A stretch of 64,000 nucleotides of DNA from Polyangiaceae bacterium (GTDB lineage Bacteria; Myxococcota_A; Polyangia; Polyangiales; Polyangiaceae). Positions 28,993-38,167 of the stretch are shown here, piece after piece. Position numbers and translations under genes: made by a program. Where the stretch lies: NCBI GenBank assembly GCA_025936115.1, contig JAICTZ010000027.1, positions 1-64,000 of the forward strand. The letters run 5' to 3'. Below the pieces are notes generated by a model that made no database searches, had not been told where the DNA came from, and was given only the letters and a program-made list of their open reading frames with translations. How positions within the stretch are numbered: the stretch's first letter is position 1; every line of letters begins with the position of its first letter.

Positions 28993-29349
28993 ATGCAATA
29001 CATTCTGTTGATTTACGGGAGCGAGAGCGAAGCGAAGAAGGCGTCCAAGGACGACATGCTGAAGATGCACCAGGAGTACACGGTGTTCACCAACGAGCTC
29101 AAGGCAGCCGGCAAGATGACCGGCGGCGCTCCTCTCGAATCGGTAACGACCGCGACGACGGTGCGCGTGAAGGAAGGCCGCACGCTGCGCACCGACGGCC
29201 CGTTCGCCGAAACGCGCGAGCAACTCGGTGGCTTTTACGCGATCGAGGCAAAGGATCTCGACGAAGCGGTGGCGATCGCGGCGAAGATCCCAGGTGCGAA
29301 GACCGGCTCGATCGAAGTGCGCCCGGTCATGAAGCTTCCTGGGATGTGA
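28993..29349 (+). CDS. YCII-related DGPF-family protein
   Basis: A 118-residue cytosolic ferredoxin-like-fold protein. It starts MQYILLIYG and carries the family signature RTDGPFAETREQLGGFYAIEAKDLDEAVAIA, ending with the expected IEVRPVM. An AAGGAG ribosome site lies 8 nt before ATG 28993. DGPF proteins are the conserved genomic partners of ECF42 sigma factors, and such a gene follows 39 nt downstream. Their biochemical role is unknown; they are thought to be the main products induced by the cognate sigma factor. Confidence 0.93.
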   Translation: MQYILLIYGSESEAKKASKDDMLKMHQEYTVFTNELKAAGKMTGGAPLESVTTATTVRVKEGRTLRTDGPFAETREQLGGFYAIEAKDLDEAVAIAAKIPGAKTGSIEVRPVMKLPGM

Positions 29350-29388
29350 AGGACGCGCGCCCCGAGCGCGTTGCGCTAGGCTCGCCGC

Positions 29389-30627
29389 GTGGATGCCGCG
29401 ATCATCGGCGAGCTTTATCGCAGGGAGTCCGGCGCGATCGTCGCGCGGATGATTCGTGTGCTCGGCGGCGATTTTTCGCTGGCCGAGGAGGTCGTGCAGG
29501 AGGCGTTCGAGGCGGCGCTCGCGGAGTGGCCCGCCTCGAGCGCGCCGCGCAACGAGCGCGCGTGGCTGTACGCGACGGCGCGTCACAAGGCGATCGACAA
29601 GCTCAGGCGCCGCACGCGCTTCGAGACGCCCCTCGACGAAGGCACGGAGCTCGCCGCGCTCGCCGTCGACGCGAACGACGAGCCCGCGAGTAGCGGCGAC
29701 GATGACCTCCTGCGACTGATTTTCACGTGCTGCCACCCCGCGCTGGCGCTCGATGCGCAGGTGGCGCTGACGTTGCGGACGCTGTGCGGCCTCACGACGG
29801 ACGAAATCGCGCGTGCGTTCTTGGTCGAGCCGAAGACGATGGCGCAGCGGCTCGTGCGCGCGCAAAACAAGATCCGAATCGCCAAGATCCCGTACGTCGT
29901 GCCCGAGCGCGCGGAGCTCGACGAGCGGCTCGACGCGGTGCTCGGCGTCGTTTACCTCGTCTTCAACGAGGGTTACGCCGCGACGGCCGGCGACGCGCTG
30001 GTTCGCCACGAGCTCTGTCGCGAAGCGATCCGCATCGGACGGCTCGTCGAGCGGCTGATGCCGGAGCGCGCCGAACCCGTGGCGCTCCTGGCGCTCATGC
30101 TGCTCCACGACGCGCGCCGCGACACGCGCATCGACGGCGCGGGCGAGCTCGTGCTGCTCGAGGAGCAAGACCGCTCGCGCTGGGACCGTGCGGAAATCGC
30201 GGAAGGGCTCGAGCGCGTCGAGCGGGCCCTACGCCTGGGCGGTCCCACGCCGTACGCAATCCAAGCCGCCATCGCCGCGCTGCACGCTCGAGCGACGCGC
30301 GCCGAGGACACCGATTGGCGGCAGATCGCGCTGCTCTACGCCGAGCTCGTGCGGCTCGCGCCGACGCCCGTCGTGCGCCTCAACCGGGCCGTCGCCGTCG
30401 CGATGCACGAAGGGGCCGAACGCGGCCTCGAGCTCTTGCGCGAGCTCGAAGACGAACCCGATCTGCGAGCGCATCATTTGTTCTTTGCGGCGCGGGCCGA
30501 CCTCGCGCGTCGCCTCGGCCACACGGCGGCGGCACGCGACGATTACGCCCGCGCGCTCGAGCTCTGCCGAGCGGGACCGGAGCGGCGCTACCTCGAGCGA
30601 CGGCTCGAGCAGGTGAGCGCGGGGTAG
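29389..30627 (+). CDS. ECF42-type RNA polymerase sigma factor with C-terminal helical/TPR extension
   Basis: A 412-residue protein. Sigma region 2 spans about 8-75 (GGDFSLAEEVVQEAFEAALAEWP...ERAWLYATARHKAIDKLRRR). Region 4 spans about 115-165 (ALDAQVALTLRTLCGLTTDEIARAFLVEPKTMAQRLVRAQNKI). From about 175 it continues with VLGVVYLVFNEGYAAT and a long helical TPR-like domain (about 230 residues), the hallmark of ECF42. In that group the extension is needed for activity and no anti-sigma factor is linked; none is seen here. The start is GTG 29389, 39 nt after the DGPF gene. A matching promoter motif lies upstream at 28921. Confidence 0.94.
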   Translation: MDAAIIGELYRRESGAIVARMIRVLGGDFSLAEEVVQEAFEAALAEWPASSAPRNERAWLYATARHKAIDKLRRRTRFETPLDEGTELAALAVDANDEPASSGDDDLLRLIFTCCHPALALDAQVALTLRTLCGLTTDEIARAFLVEPKTMAQRLVRAQNKIRIAKIPYVVPERAELDERLDAVLGVVYLVFNEGYAATAGDALVRHELCREAIRIGRLVERLMPERAEPVALLALMLLHDARRDTRIDGAGELVLLEEQDRSRWDRAEIAEGLERVERALRLGGPTPYAIQAAIAALHARATRAEDTDWRQIALLYAELVRLAPTPVVRLNRAVAVAMHEGAERGLELLRELEDEPDLRAHHLFFAARADLARRLGHTAAARDDYARALELCRAGPERRYLERRLEQVSAG

Positions 30628-30714
30628 CCCGGGTAGCGCGCGAGTCGCTACGGAGCGTCGGGCACGGGCACGGGCACGTTTACGGGCACGCAGCGATCCG
30701 TTCAGGGATGCGTC

Positions 30715-32691
30715 CTAGTTCTTGCGCGGCACGCCTTCGCCCGGCAGGCGGCCGTACATGCGGGTCGCGGTATCGACGAGCGAGTGACAGCGTGAAAGGT
30801 CGAGGCTCCGCGCCTCGTCCGGATCGGCGGCGAGGTCGTAGCACTTCCACCCGGAATCCCAGGAGCGCGCTTCGAGCTTCAAGTTGCGCTGCATCACGCC
30901 CCAATTCTCGAAGGCGCAGCTCCAAACGCCGCCGCAGTTCGTCATGGGTACCGGGTGCTCGCTGAGCTCGGCCCGCAGCAGGCTATGGCCGTGCAGGCGC
31001 GTGCGGTATTCGGCGATGCCCGGTGCCTCCCCGACGCCGAGCAAATCGAGGATCGTGGGGGCGATATCGATGTGGAAAAGGTACGCGTCGCGCTTCTGCA
31101 CGAGGTTTTTGACTTCCTCCGGCGTGAGCGTGCCGGGCGGCGCGTCGATCCACATCGGCACGTGCGTCTCTTCGTCGAAGACGCTGAAGGTGTGGCCCAT
31201 CTGGCCGTGCTCGCGAAACGCCTCGGCGTGATCGCTCGTGTAAACGACGACGGTACGCGCGCCGGCTTCCGTCTCCCGCAAGTGCCGGAGGATACGCGCC
31301 AGGTGCTGATCCTCCTGATACACGGCGTTTTGGTAGTAGTTGAAGAAGTTAGGGTTGTCCTCGGGCGCTTTGCTGGTGGTCGCGGGTTGGAACGGCGCCG
31401 GACCTTCGGGGTTCACGTAGTAGGGGTAGTGAACGTTCGAGGTTTGAACCACGGCGAGGAAGGGCTCGTGCAAGTCGCCGAGCTCGGCGTTGACGCGCTC
31501 GGCCAGGTGTTGTTCGGGCGCGCCGATGTCGAGATCGGACGCCGGATCGAGCTCGGTGGCGCTCACGAACTTACGCACGCCCAGGTTCTTGACCCACAAG
31601 CGGACGTTGCCGAACAGCATGTTCTGGCTCGTCCAATACGCGGTGTCATAGCCTGCGGCCTTCGCGTAGTCGAAGATGAGCGGCCAGGTGTGGAGGTTGT
31701 CGCGCGACTCGGTCGAGTCGAGGCCGGACCAGAGCACGGCGAGCGATATCGCAGTAGAGGAGTCGACCGAGCGCATGTTGGTGAACGGAAAGCGCTCGGG
31801 GAACAGCGCGTTCGTTGCGGCCGTCCGGCGGCAGGCGGGGTCGTACTCGATGCAGGTCGCGTCGGCGCGCACGCTTTCGAGAATCACGAAGAGCACGTTG
31901 CGCTTCGGCGTGCCCGGCGCGACGGCGAGCGGCGGCACCGGCAGCGATTGGCGCAGACGCGGGCGGAGTTGGTTGCTTTGCTCCGTGAAGCCGAACTGGG
32001 TCGCGAGCAGGCCGCCGATCGCGTTGAGGTACAGCACGTCCGGAGTCGCTGCCTGAACGGCGCGGTGTTGCGTGGGAATGGCGAAGCTCAGCGCGAGCAC
32101 GAGCGGAGCGAGCCAGGTCGCGACGGAAACCGGCCGACGGCGCGGGCGGAGCGTGCGGCGGCCGAGCCAAACCAGGGCGAGCGCGAGCACCAGGATCGGC
32201 AACTTCGCGCGCAAGTAGTTCGCGAAATCGGCGAACAGTTGATTGATCACGCTCTCACGAAAGTTCGTCGCGAAAATCGAAACATCCGTGTTGAGGTACG
32301 CGCCGTACTGCTGGAAGAAGTACGACTGCCCGCCGACGGCGAAGGTCGCGAACACGACGAACAGGGCGCTCGGGACGAGGCGCCCCTTGCCGCGCTGCCG
32401 GCACGCCGCGTACAGCAGGACTCCCCAGACGACGACGCTCTCCACGAACGCTGCGAGGTAGGTCCACCGGTACTCGCCGCGAAACGCGAGCACGCGCTCG
32501 GCGCGACGCGAGAAGTCGAGCGCTACGACGACGAGCGGCAACGTGACGAGCACCAGCGCCGCCACGTATTTGCGCGCCCGCGACCAGCGGCGGAGCCACG
32601 GCCGCGCTTCGCTCCGTACCTCGCTCCCTCCAGGCGCGACGGACTCTGCGGCCGGTGCGGTGGACGAATGCGCTTCATGGACGCGCTGCAC
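30715..32691 (-). CDS. Membrane-anchored sulfatase/phosphoglycerol-transferase-like protein (AlkP superfamily)
   Basis: A 658-residue protein. The N-terminal membrane region has about five TM segments (residues about 40-60, 70-92, 100-120, 160-178, 188-206). The C-terminal extracytoplasmic domain starts VLFVILESVRAD, with a metal-ligand Glu. A DSSTAISLAVLWSG segment likely carries the Ser/Thr nucleophile. Late metal-binding motifs are YTSDHAEAF.EHGQMGH and EETHVPMWI. The layout resembles LtaS/EptA-type enzymes that move phosphoglycerol or phosphoethanolamine onto envelope glycans, but the substrate cannot be read here. The sulfatase C-x-P-S-R formylglycine motif is absent. The start is GTG 32691. 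Confidence 0.88.
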   Translation of the reverse strand: MQRVHEAHSSTAPAAESVAPGGSEVRSEARPWLRRWSRARKYVAALVLVTLPLVVVALDFSRRAERVLAFRGEYRWTYLAAFVESVVVWGVLLYAACRQRGKGRLVPSALFVVFATFAVGGQSYFFQQYGAYLNTDVSIFATNFRESVINQLFADFANYLRAKLPILVLALALVWLGRRTLRPRRRPVSVATWLAPLVLALSFAIPTQHRAVQAATPDVLYLNAIGGLLATQFGFTEQSNQLRPRLRQSLPVPPLAVAPGTPKRNVLFVILESVRADATCIEYDPACRRTAATNALFPERFPFTNMRSVDSSTAISLAVLWSGLDSTESRDNLHTWPLIFDYAKAAGYDTAYWTSQNMLFGNVRLWVKNLGVRKFVSATELDPASDLDIGAPEQHLAERVNAELGDLHEPFLAVVQTSNVHYPYYVNPEGPAPFQPATTSKAPEDNPNFFNYYQNAVYQEDQHLARILRHLRETEAGARTVVVYTSDHAEAFREHGQMGHTFSVFDEETHVPMWIDAPPGTLTPEEVKNLVQKRDAYLFHIDIAPTILDLLGVGEAPGIAEYRTRLHGHSLLRAELSEHPVPMTNCGGVWSCAFENWGVMQRNLKLEARSWDSGWKCYDLAADPDEARSLDLSRCHSLVDTATRMYGRLPGEGVPRKN

Positions 32692-32818
32692 GATGGAAGC
32701 GGCAGTGTAGTCGGAACGTTTCGGAGTTGTCGCTCACATGCCACATGGCAAACTGCCGCGCAGCTTCGCTAACCATGCAACTTTGCTCGTTTTTCTTTGT
32801 TTGGCGGAAAGCCGCGCG

Positions 32819-33682
32819 TCAAAGTGACCCTTCCACCATCACCCCCGTTCCGCTGGCGCCGAGGAGCGGAACGACCGTGAAGGCTCGCGCTTCGGTGGTG
32901 CCGGCGCGGCGGTGTAGGAAGAACGGCATCGAAAAACCGACGGCCGTGCCGATGGCCGCACCCGTGAGCACGTCCGTGGCGTAGTGAACGTCTGCCGCAA
33001 CGCGGAGTAACGCCGTGCTGACGCCGATCACGGAGCCCGCGAAGAGCACCCACGGCGCGCTCCGGTAGCCGCGCAGGTACGAGAGCGTCGTCGCGGACGA
33101 AACGAGCGCGAACGCGAGCGAGGTGTCGGCCGAGAAGAACGATTTGTTCCACTCGGACGGCTTGTCGGCGTATTCGAACTCGGCGGCGACGCCGTGCCGC
33201 ACCGCGGGACGCGCCCGCGCGACGAGCCGCTTGGTGCCGTTCGTGAGCCCGAAGGTGACGATCGTGGCGTCGAGCGTGATCACGACGTCTTCGAACGCGT
33301 GCGACGGACGCCCGCGCATGAACGCCGTCGGAACGAGCGCGGCGAGCGCGAGCGCCGGTGCCGCACCCGTCGAAAAGGCGTGGCTGAGGGAACCCGCCGT
33401 GCGCGGATGCGCTGCGCGCAACGCGTCGCGTACGGCTTCGTCGAACGCGTTCGTCGCGCACCAGCTGCACTCGGTCGGGGGCGCTCCCGCCGCGAGCACG
33501 AACGTGGTCGCAAACACGGCAGACGCCGCGAACTCGAGCGCGAGAAAACGTGGATTCACGTGCTCGAGCTCGTAGCTCGACTGCCGGTCGTGTTCCCCGG
33601 CGCGTAGCGACTGGGCACGAGCGGGCACTGCTACGAGCGCGAACGCGAGCGCAAAATGACCGGTGCGAAGCAAGGCGGCCAA
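32819..33682 (-). CDS. PAP2-like membrane phosphatase with an altered second motif
   Basis: A 287-residue protein from the start used here. The N-terminal signal (HFALAFALVAVPARA) is followed by about five hydrophobic helices. Motif 1 KRLVARARP fits K-x6-RP and motif 3 RVAADVHYATD fits R-x5-H-x3-D of the type 2 phosphatidic acid phosphatase family. Motif 2, usually PSGH, reads FSADTSLAFA, so the catalytic-acid histidine is replaced by Asp; activity is doubtful. The start is uncertain: TTG 33682 or 33673 lies before the signal, while ATG 33763 would overlap the divergent peptidase gene. The C-terminus ends in a beta-strand-like tail (FTVVPLLGASGTGVMVEG) suggesting an envelope anchor. Confidence 0.72.
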   Translation of the reverse strand: MAALLRTGHFALAFALVAVPARAQSLRAGEHDRQSSYELEHVNPRFLALEFAASAVFATTFVLAAGAPPTECSWCATNAFDEAVRDALRAAHPRTAGSLSHAFSTGAAPALALAALVPTAFMRGRPSHAFEDVVITLDATIVTFGLTNGTKRLVARARPAVRHGVAAEFEYADKPSEWNKSFFSADTSLAFALVSSATTLSYLRGYRSAPWVLFAGSVIGVSTALLRVAADVHYATDVLTGAAIGTAVGFSMPFFLHRRAGTTEARAFTVVPLLGASGTGVMVEGSL

Positions 33683-33752
33683 GTTACACCCAACCTCGCT
33701 CGCGGTAGCGCGGCGTGTCGGAGCGGACGCTCCGTGCGAGAAGTCCGCTACG

Positions 33753-35966
33753 ATGCCGCCCATGCAGATGGCTCTTGGCACGGCAGCGCTGCTCCTCGTC
33801 ACCGCTTGCGCAACGGCGAGCCGTGCGCCCCAATCCTCTCCGACGCCCCCCGGCGTGGCGCCCTCCGCCAGCGCGACGTCAGCGAGCGCTGGCAACGCCG
33901 CGAACCCGCCGGTCTCGCCGCGCTACGCGTATCCTCCCACGCGCACGACCGACACGGTGGACGTGCTCCACGGCGTGCGCGTCGCCGATCCGTATCGCTG
34001 GCTCGAAGACGGCTCGTCGGAGGAAGTGCGACGCTGGGCGCAGGCGCAAAACGCGTTCACGCGCGCATGGCTCGACCGCTTGCCGGAACGCGAGCCGCTC
34101 CGCAAGCGTTTCCGCGAGCTTTACGACATCGAGCGCGTCGGGCCGCCGGTGCGACGCGGGCAGCGCTACTTCTGGAAGCAGAAGGACGTCGGGCGCGAAA
34201 AGGACGTGCTGTATTTCCGCCTCGGCAAGCACGGGGAGAAGCGCGTGCTCCTCGACCCGAATACGTGGTCGGCGGACGGCAGCGTGTCGCTCGGCGGCCA
34301 CAGCGTGAGCCACGACGGCAAGCTCGTCGCCTACCAGGTCAAGAAGAACAACTCCGACGAAGCCGTGCTCGAGATCGTCGAGGTGCCGTCGGGCAAGAAG
34401 CGGCCCGAGGTGATCGAAGGGGCCAAGTACACGTCCGCCGTCGCCTGGAACCCCGAGAGCACGGGGTTTTACTACGTGCGCGTACCGCCCGTGGGCGGCG
34501 CCGTGACCGTTGCCGAACGGCCGGGCTTCGCCGAGGTGCGCTTTCACCGGCTCGGTGACGATCCGGCGAAGGACGCGCTCGTGCGCGAAGCGACGCACGA
34601 TCCCAAGACGTTCCAAGCGGTCGATATGTCGCGCGACGGGCGCTTCGTGCTCGTCACGGTGGAACACGGCTGGACGTCGAGCGACGTCTATTTTCAAGAT
34701 CGCGTGAAGAAGCCGGGCGTCTGGCAGACGCTCGTCGCCGGCACGGGCGACCGCTACGACGTGAGCGCCTACGGCGGCAGGCTCTACATGCTCACGAACC
34801 GCGGCGCTCCGCATTTTCGCGTGTATCGCGTCGACGCGGAGCGCGCGAGCGACCAGGCGGCGTGGAGCGAGATCGTGCCGGAGCGTGCCGACACCACGAT
34901 CGACATCGTCAACGTCGTCGGCAGGCGCTTGAGCGTCCTCACGATTCGCGACGTCGTGCAGCGGCTCGAGGTGCGCGAGCTCGACGGTAAGCTCGCGTAC
35001 GAAGTGACCTTGCCCGAGCCGGGCAGCGTGTCGCCCCTCTACGGCGAGGAGGACGAGGACGAGGCGTACTTTCGTAACGAGTCGTTCGCGCAGCCGCCTG
35101 AGATCCACGAAATTTCGGTGCGTAGCGGCAAAACGACGCTCGTCTACGAGACTCACGTCCCGGTCGACGCGTCGCGCTACGTGAGCGAGCAACGCTTCGC
35201 GACTTCGAAGGACGGCACCAGGGTCCCGTATTTTCTGCTGCGCGATCGCTCGCGTCCACTCGACGGCACGGCTCCGGCACTCCTCTACGGCTACGGCGGC
35301 TTCTCCGTCTCGCTCACTCCCACCTTCTCGAGCACGGCGTTTCCCTGGCTCGAGCACGGCGGCGTCTTCGCGATCGCGACCTTGCGCGGCGGCGCCGAGT
35401 ACGGCGAAGCCTGGCACCAGGCCGGCATGAGGCACAACAAGCAGCACGTCTTCGACGACTTCATCGCCGTCGCCGAAGCGCTCGTCGCAGAAAAGGCGAC
35501 ACGCGCCGATCGGCTCGTGATTCGCGGCGACTCGAACGGCGGCTTGCTCGTCGGCGCCGCGCTCACCGAGCGCCCCGATTTGTTCAAGGTGGCGCTCTGC
35601 GGCGTGCCGCTGCTCGACATGCTGCGCTACCACCTGTTCGGCTCGGGCAAGACGTGGATCGAGGAGTACGGCTCCGCTGACGACCCCGAGGACTTTCGAG
35701 CGCTCTACGCCTACTCGCCGTATCACCACGTCAGCGCGGGCGTCGCGTACCCGAGCGTGCTCTTGTTTTCGGCGGACAGCGACGATCGGGTCGATCCGCT
35801 CCACGCCCGAAAATTCGCGGCGATGCTCCAGGCCCGCTCGGCGGGCGGCCCCGTGCTGCTCCGCATTCAAGAGCACGCGGGCCACGGCGGCGCCGACAAG
35901 ATTCAAGCGCTCGTCGACGAGCGGGCCGACGCATACGCGTTTGCGTTGGCCGAAGTTGCGCACTGA
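33753..35966 (+). CDS. Prolyl oligopeptidase family serine peptidase, lipoprotein form
   Basis: A 737-residue exported S9A peptidase that cleaves short proline-containing peptides. The signal peptide MALGTAALLLVTAC ends in a lipobox, followed by an Ala/Pro/Ser linker. The seven-bladed propeller occupies about 75-430 (starting PYRWLEDG). The alpha/beta hydrolase domain follows, with the nucleophile in RGDSNGGLLVGA, Asp in SADSDDRVDPLHA and His in EHAGHGG. ATG 33753 was chosen over the earlier in-frame ATG 33663, which would overlap the divergent gene. Lipid anchoring implies action in the periplasm or on the cell surface. Confidence 0.93.
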   Translation: MPPMQMALGTAALLLVTACATASRAPQSSPTPPGVAPSASATSASAGNAANPPVSPRYAYPPTRTTDTVDVLHGVRVADPYRWLEDGSSEEVRRWAQAQNAFTRAWLDRLPEREPLRKRFRELYDIERVGPPVRRGQRYFWKQKDVGREKDVLYFRLGKHGEKRVLLDPNTWSADGSVSLGGHSVSHDGKLVAYQVKKNNSDEAVLEIVEVPSGKKRPEVIEGAKYTSAVAWNPESTGFYYVRVPPVGGAVTVAERPGFAEVRFHRLGDDPAKDALVREATHDPKTFQAVDMSRDGRFVLVTVEHGWTSSDVYFQDRVKKPGVWQTLVAGTGDRYDVSAYGGRLYMLTNRGAPHFRVYRVDAERASDQAAWSEIVPERADTTIDIVNVVGRRLSVLTIRDVVQRLEVRELDGKLAYEVTLPEPGSVSPLYGEEDEDEAYFRNESFAQPPEIHEISVRSGKTTLVYETHVPVDASRYVSEQRFATSKDGTRVPYFLLRDRSRPLDGTAPALLYGYGGFSVSLTPTFSSTAFPWLEHGGVFAIATLRGGAEYGEAWHQAGMRHNKQHVFDDFIAVAEALVAEKATRADRLVIRGDSNGGLLVGAALTERPDLFKVALCGVPLLDMLRYHLFGSGKTWIEEYGSADDPEDFRALYAYSPYHHVSAGVAYPSVLLFSADSDDRVDPLHARKFAAMLQARSAGGPVLLRIQEHAGHGGADKIQALVDERADAYAFALAEVAH

Positions 35967-36046
35967 GCGCGCAGCGAAGGATTAGGGCGCGGCGACGCGC
36001 GCGGCCCGTCTGCGCGCCGTCGGAGCCGTGCTACGTTCGTGTCCGC

Positions 36047-36315
36047 ATGAGGTGGATGGAGACGAGTCAGCAGGTGACCGAGCTCGCGATCTCCGTCGGA
36101 ACCCCCCAGCACTATTACGTCGGCGCGTACGACACGACCGCAGGTACCGCGACGATCTCGTTCAAACCTGGCCGGTTCCATTCGGAGGCAGTTGGACGGT
36201 GGGCCTCCGCTACGAATCCGGGATCGGACGGCGCGGCACCGCCTCGCGCTTTCGCATCATCTCGATGCAGGGAAGCAGCGTGAAGAGCGGCAATACCTTC
36301 GTGCTGCGTCAGTGA
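36047..36315 (+). pseudogene. Small beta-rich protein gene apparently broken by a 1-nt frameshift
   Basis: From ATG 36047 the frame reads TELAISVGTPQHYYVGAYD...TATISFKPGRF and then turns to low-quality sequence. The other frame picks up at about 36178 with GGSWTVGLRYESGIG...RIISMQGSSVKSGNTFVLRQ and stops at 36315. Joined, the two parts give a coherent protein of about 89 residues rich in beta strands, with the break near 36175-36182, consistent with one missing base. It could be a pseudogene or a sequencing error. I do not recognise a family. It lies between the peptidase (35966) and the gene at 36377; nothing else is seen in 35967-36376. Confidence 0.45.
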
Positions 36316-36376
36316 CCGCGCACGGCGGGCGCGTTCGGCGTCTCACCTCGACGCCGGGCACGCCCGCGAGCTTACG

Positions 36377-36754
36377 CTACACCGTCGGAAACGGCTCGCG
36401 CGTCGCTTCGGCGATGTTCGATTCGTCGGTGCCGCTCGCGAACTCCTTGCTCGCGGTCGATTCGACGAAGGGGCCACCCCAATCTTCCTCGACGTCGTGA
36501 TTGAGGTCCGCGCCGACGGTGTCTTCGCCGCTCGTCATGGCGACGACCGCGCCTTCGCCGAGCTCTTCGGCGAGATCGTCGTCGGCGGCAGAGCCGGAAA
36601 CGAACGCGTTCTCCGCGCCGGGCGAGCGCGTTTCCGCCGCGAGCTCGAGCAAGCGCGAGGCGCGCCGGGGATCCAAATGTCCGGCGTTGTCGAACGCTCG
36701 CCGCTCGCCGTTCGCGGGAGCTCGGTGCTTGGTTTTGCCCGATGATTCATTCAT
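36377..36754 (-). CDS. Small acidic conserved-type protein, function unknown
   Basis: A 125-residue, hydrophilic, Asp/Glu/Ala-rich protein without signal peptide or membrane segment. It starts with a basic patch (KTKHRAPANGERR) and a helix (DPRRASRLLELAAETR). An acidic helix-loop region follows (DDDLAEELGEGAVVAMTSGED), and it ends with GGPFVESTASKEFA and ESNIAEATREPFPTV. It resembles small stress- or spore-associated acidic proteins I associate with myxobacteria, but that is only an impression. ATG 36754 was chosen over 36790. It is upstream of no obvious operon partner. Confidence 0.65.
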   Translation of the reverse strand: MNESSGKTKHRAPANGERRAFDNAGHLDPRRASRLLELAAETRSPGAENAFVSGSAADDDLAEELGEGAVVAMTSGEDTVGADLNHDVEEDWGGPFVESTASKEFASGTDESNIAEATREPFPTV

Positions 36755-36880
36755 GGTGACGACTCCGTCTGCGCGATTCCCCAGCACCACATACGAAAGC
36801 CTACTCTCATACGGCAGCGCGGGCCCCAGATTTCAGCGGCGCGTGCGCGTGACTGTGGCACGCGCATTGCCGCGGCCGGA

Positions 36881-37705
36881 TCAGACTTCGGTCATCCAAC
36901 TCGTGAGCAAGTAGTTCATCACGAGGACCGCGACGGAGCTCAAGACCACGGCGCGCGTCGTCGCTTCACCGACGCCCTTGGCGCCGCCGCTCGCGAAAAA
37001 TCCCTGTGTGCACGAGATGCTACAGAGCAAAAAGCCGAACACGAAGGCCTTGGTCACGCCCATGTAGAGGTCACTCGGCAGCAGGTACTTCTCGATATTG
37101 GACGTGAACACACCCGGGTCGACGCTGAGCCACTCGACGGCGACGACGTAGGCACCCACCATACCCACGGCCGTGTAGAGCACGAAAAGCAGGGGCAACA
37201 TCAAGATGCTCGCGAGCAAGCGCGGCGATAGAAGGTACTGAACGGGACTCACACCCATGGTCGTGAGCGCGTCGATCTGTTCGGTCACCCGCATGTTGCC
37301 GAGCTCGGCGGCCATGGCGCTGCCGGCGCGCGCCGTGACCATGAGCGCCGCGAAAACGGGGCTGATTTCACGGCACAAGGAGACGGCGACGATCGAGCCG
37401 ACGACGCCTTCGGCACCGAACTGGCGCAGGCTGTGCACCGTCTGCAACGACAGGACCATGCCGCTGAACGTCCCCGTGAGTCCGACGATGAAGATCGATT
37501 TGACGCCGATGAAGTCCATCGCGAGAAAGAGCTGCGACAGGCGGTACGGCGGGCGCACGAGCCAGGCGAGCGTTTGCGCAGTGAGCAGCAGGATGGCGCC
37601 CAGACGATCGAGCGCGGCGAAGAGCGGCTCGGCGAGCGCGGACAGAACCTTGCTGACGGTCGCGCGATCCGCATCGTCCTCGGAGCCCTCGTTCGCTTCT
37701 GCCAT
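36881..37705 (-). CDS. mlaE: MlaE-family ABC transporter permease
   Basis: A 274-residue inner-membrane permease of the Mla/Mce lipid-transport family, which moves phospholipids between membranes. After an acidic 30-residue head, an amphipathic/TM segment begins (LGAILLLTAQTLAWL). The conserved cytosolic coupling loop is AGSAMAAELGNMRVTEQIDALTTMGVSPVQYL, and LFVLYTAVGMVGAYVV and the final helices complete five to six TM segments. Partner genes for the ATPase (MlaF) and MCE protein (MlaD) are not in the window. It starts directly after the tsaE stop (TAAATG), so it is last in an LpoA-like-tsaE-mlaE operon. Confidence 0.92.
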   Translation of the reverse strand: MAEANEGSEDDADRATVSKVLSALAEPLFAALDRLGAILLLTAQTLAWLVRPPYRLSQLFLAMDFIGVKSIFIVGLTGTFSGMVLSLQTVHSLRQFGAEGVVGSIVAVSLCREISPVFAALMVTARAGSAMAAELGNMRVTEQIDALTTMGVSPVQYLLSPRLLASILMLPLLFVLYTAVGMVGAYVVAVEWLSVDPGVFTSNIEKYLLPSDLYMGVTKAFVFGFLLCSISCTQGFFASGGAKGVGEATTRAVVLSSVAVLVMNYLLTSWMTEV

Positions 37706-38167
37706 TTACGTTCCCGGAGCGCCGAGCGCCGCGAGGATCGCGCTCGACCGCGGACCCGTGGCGCGAAAGCTCGCTCGGCGCGGGGCGAGCCGCAACTCGA
37801 GCACGAGGGCGTCGCCGCCGAGAGCGTCGACGTAGGTTTCGCCCCACTCGACGAGCAGGACGCGACCTTCGTCGCGCTGCGCGTCGAGCCCGAGGCCGCG
37901 CACGTCGTTTTCATCGCGCAAGCGGTACAGATCGGCGTGCGAAACGGGCGGCGTCGTCGGATGCTCGTGCACGAGCGTGAACGTGGGGCTCGGCACGCGC
38001 TCGCTCGGCGGCAGACCGAGCGCGCGACAGAGAGCGCGCGCGAAGAACGTCTTGCCGCTGCCGAGCGGCCCACTCAAAACCAAAAGATCGCCCGCCGCGA
38101 GGTGCGGCGCGACGCGCGCGGCGAGCTCGCGCGTGGCCCGTTCGGTCGGTAGCTCGATGTCCGTCAT
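37706..38167 (-). CDS. tsaE: tRNA threonylcarbamoyladenosine biosynthesis ATPase TsaE
   Basis: A 153-residue ATPase required with TsaB and TsaD for the t6A37 modification of tRNAs that read ANN codons. Walker A GPLGSGKT is at residues 33-40. The conserved VPSPTFTLVHEH segment and the acidic HADLYRLRDENDVRGLG follow, and EWGE is present. Length and layout are typical. Its ATG overlaps the upstream lipoprotein gene's stop (ATGA), and its stop abuts the mlaE start, so the three genes are translationally linked. Confidence 0.96.
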   Translation of the reverse strand: MTDIELPTERATRELAARVAPHLAAGDLLVLSGPLGSGKTFFARALCRALGLPPSERVPSPTFTLVHEHPTTPPVSHADLYRLRDENDVRGLGLDAQRDEGRVLLVEWGETYVDALGGDALVLELRLAPRRASFRATGPRSSAILAALGAPGT

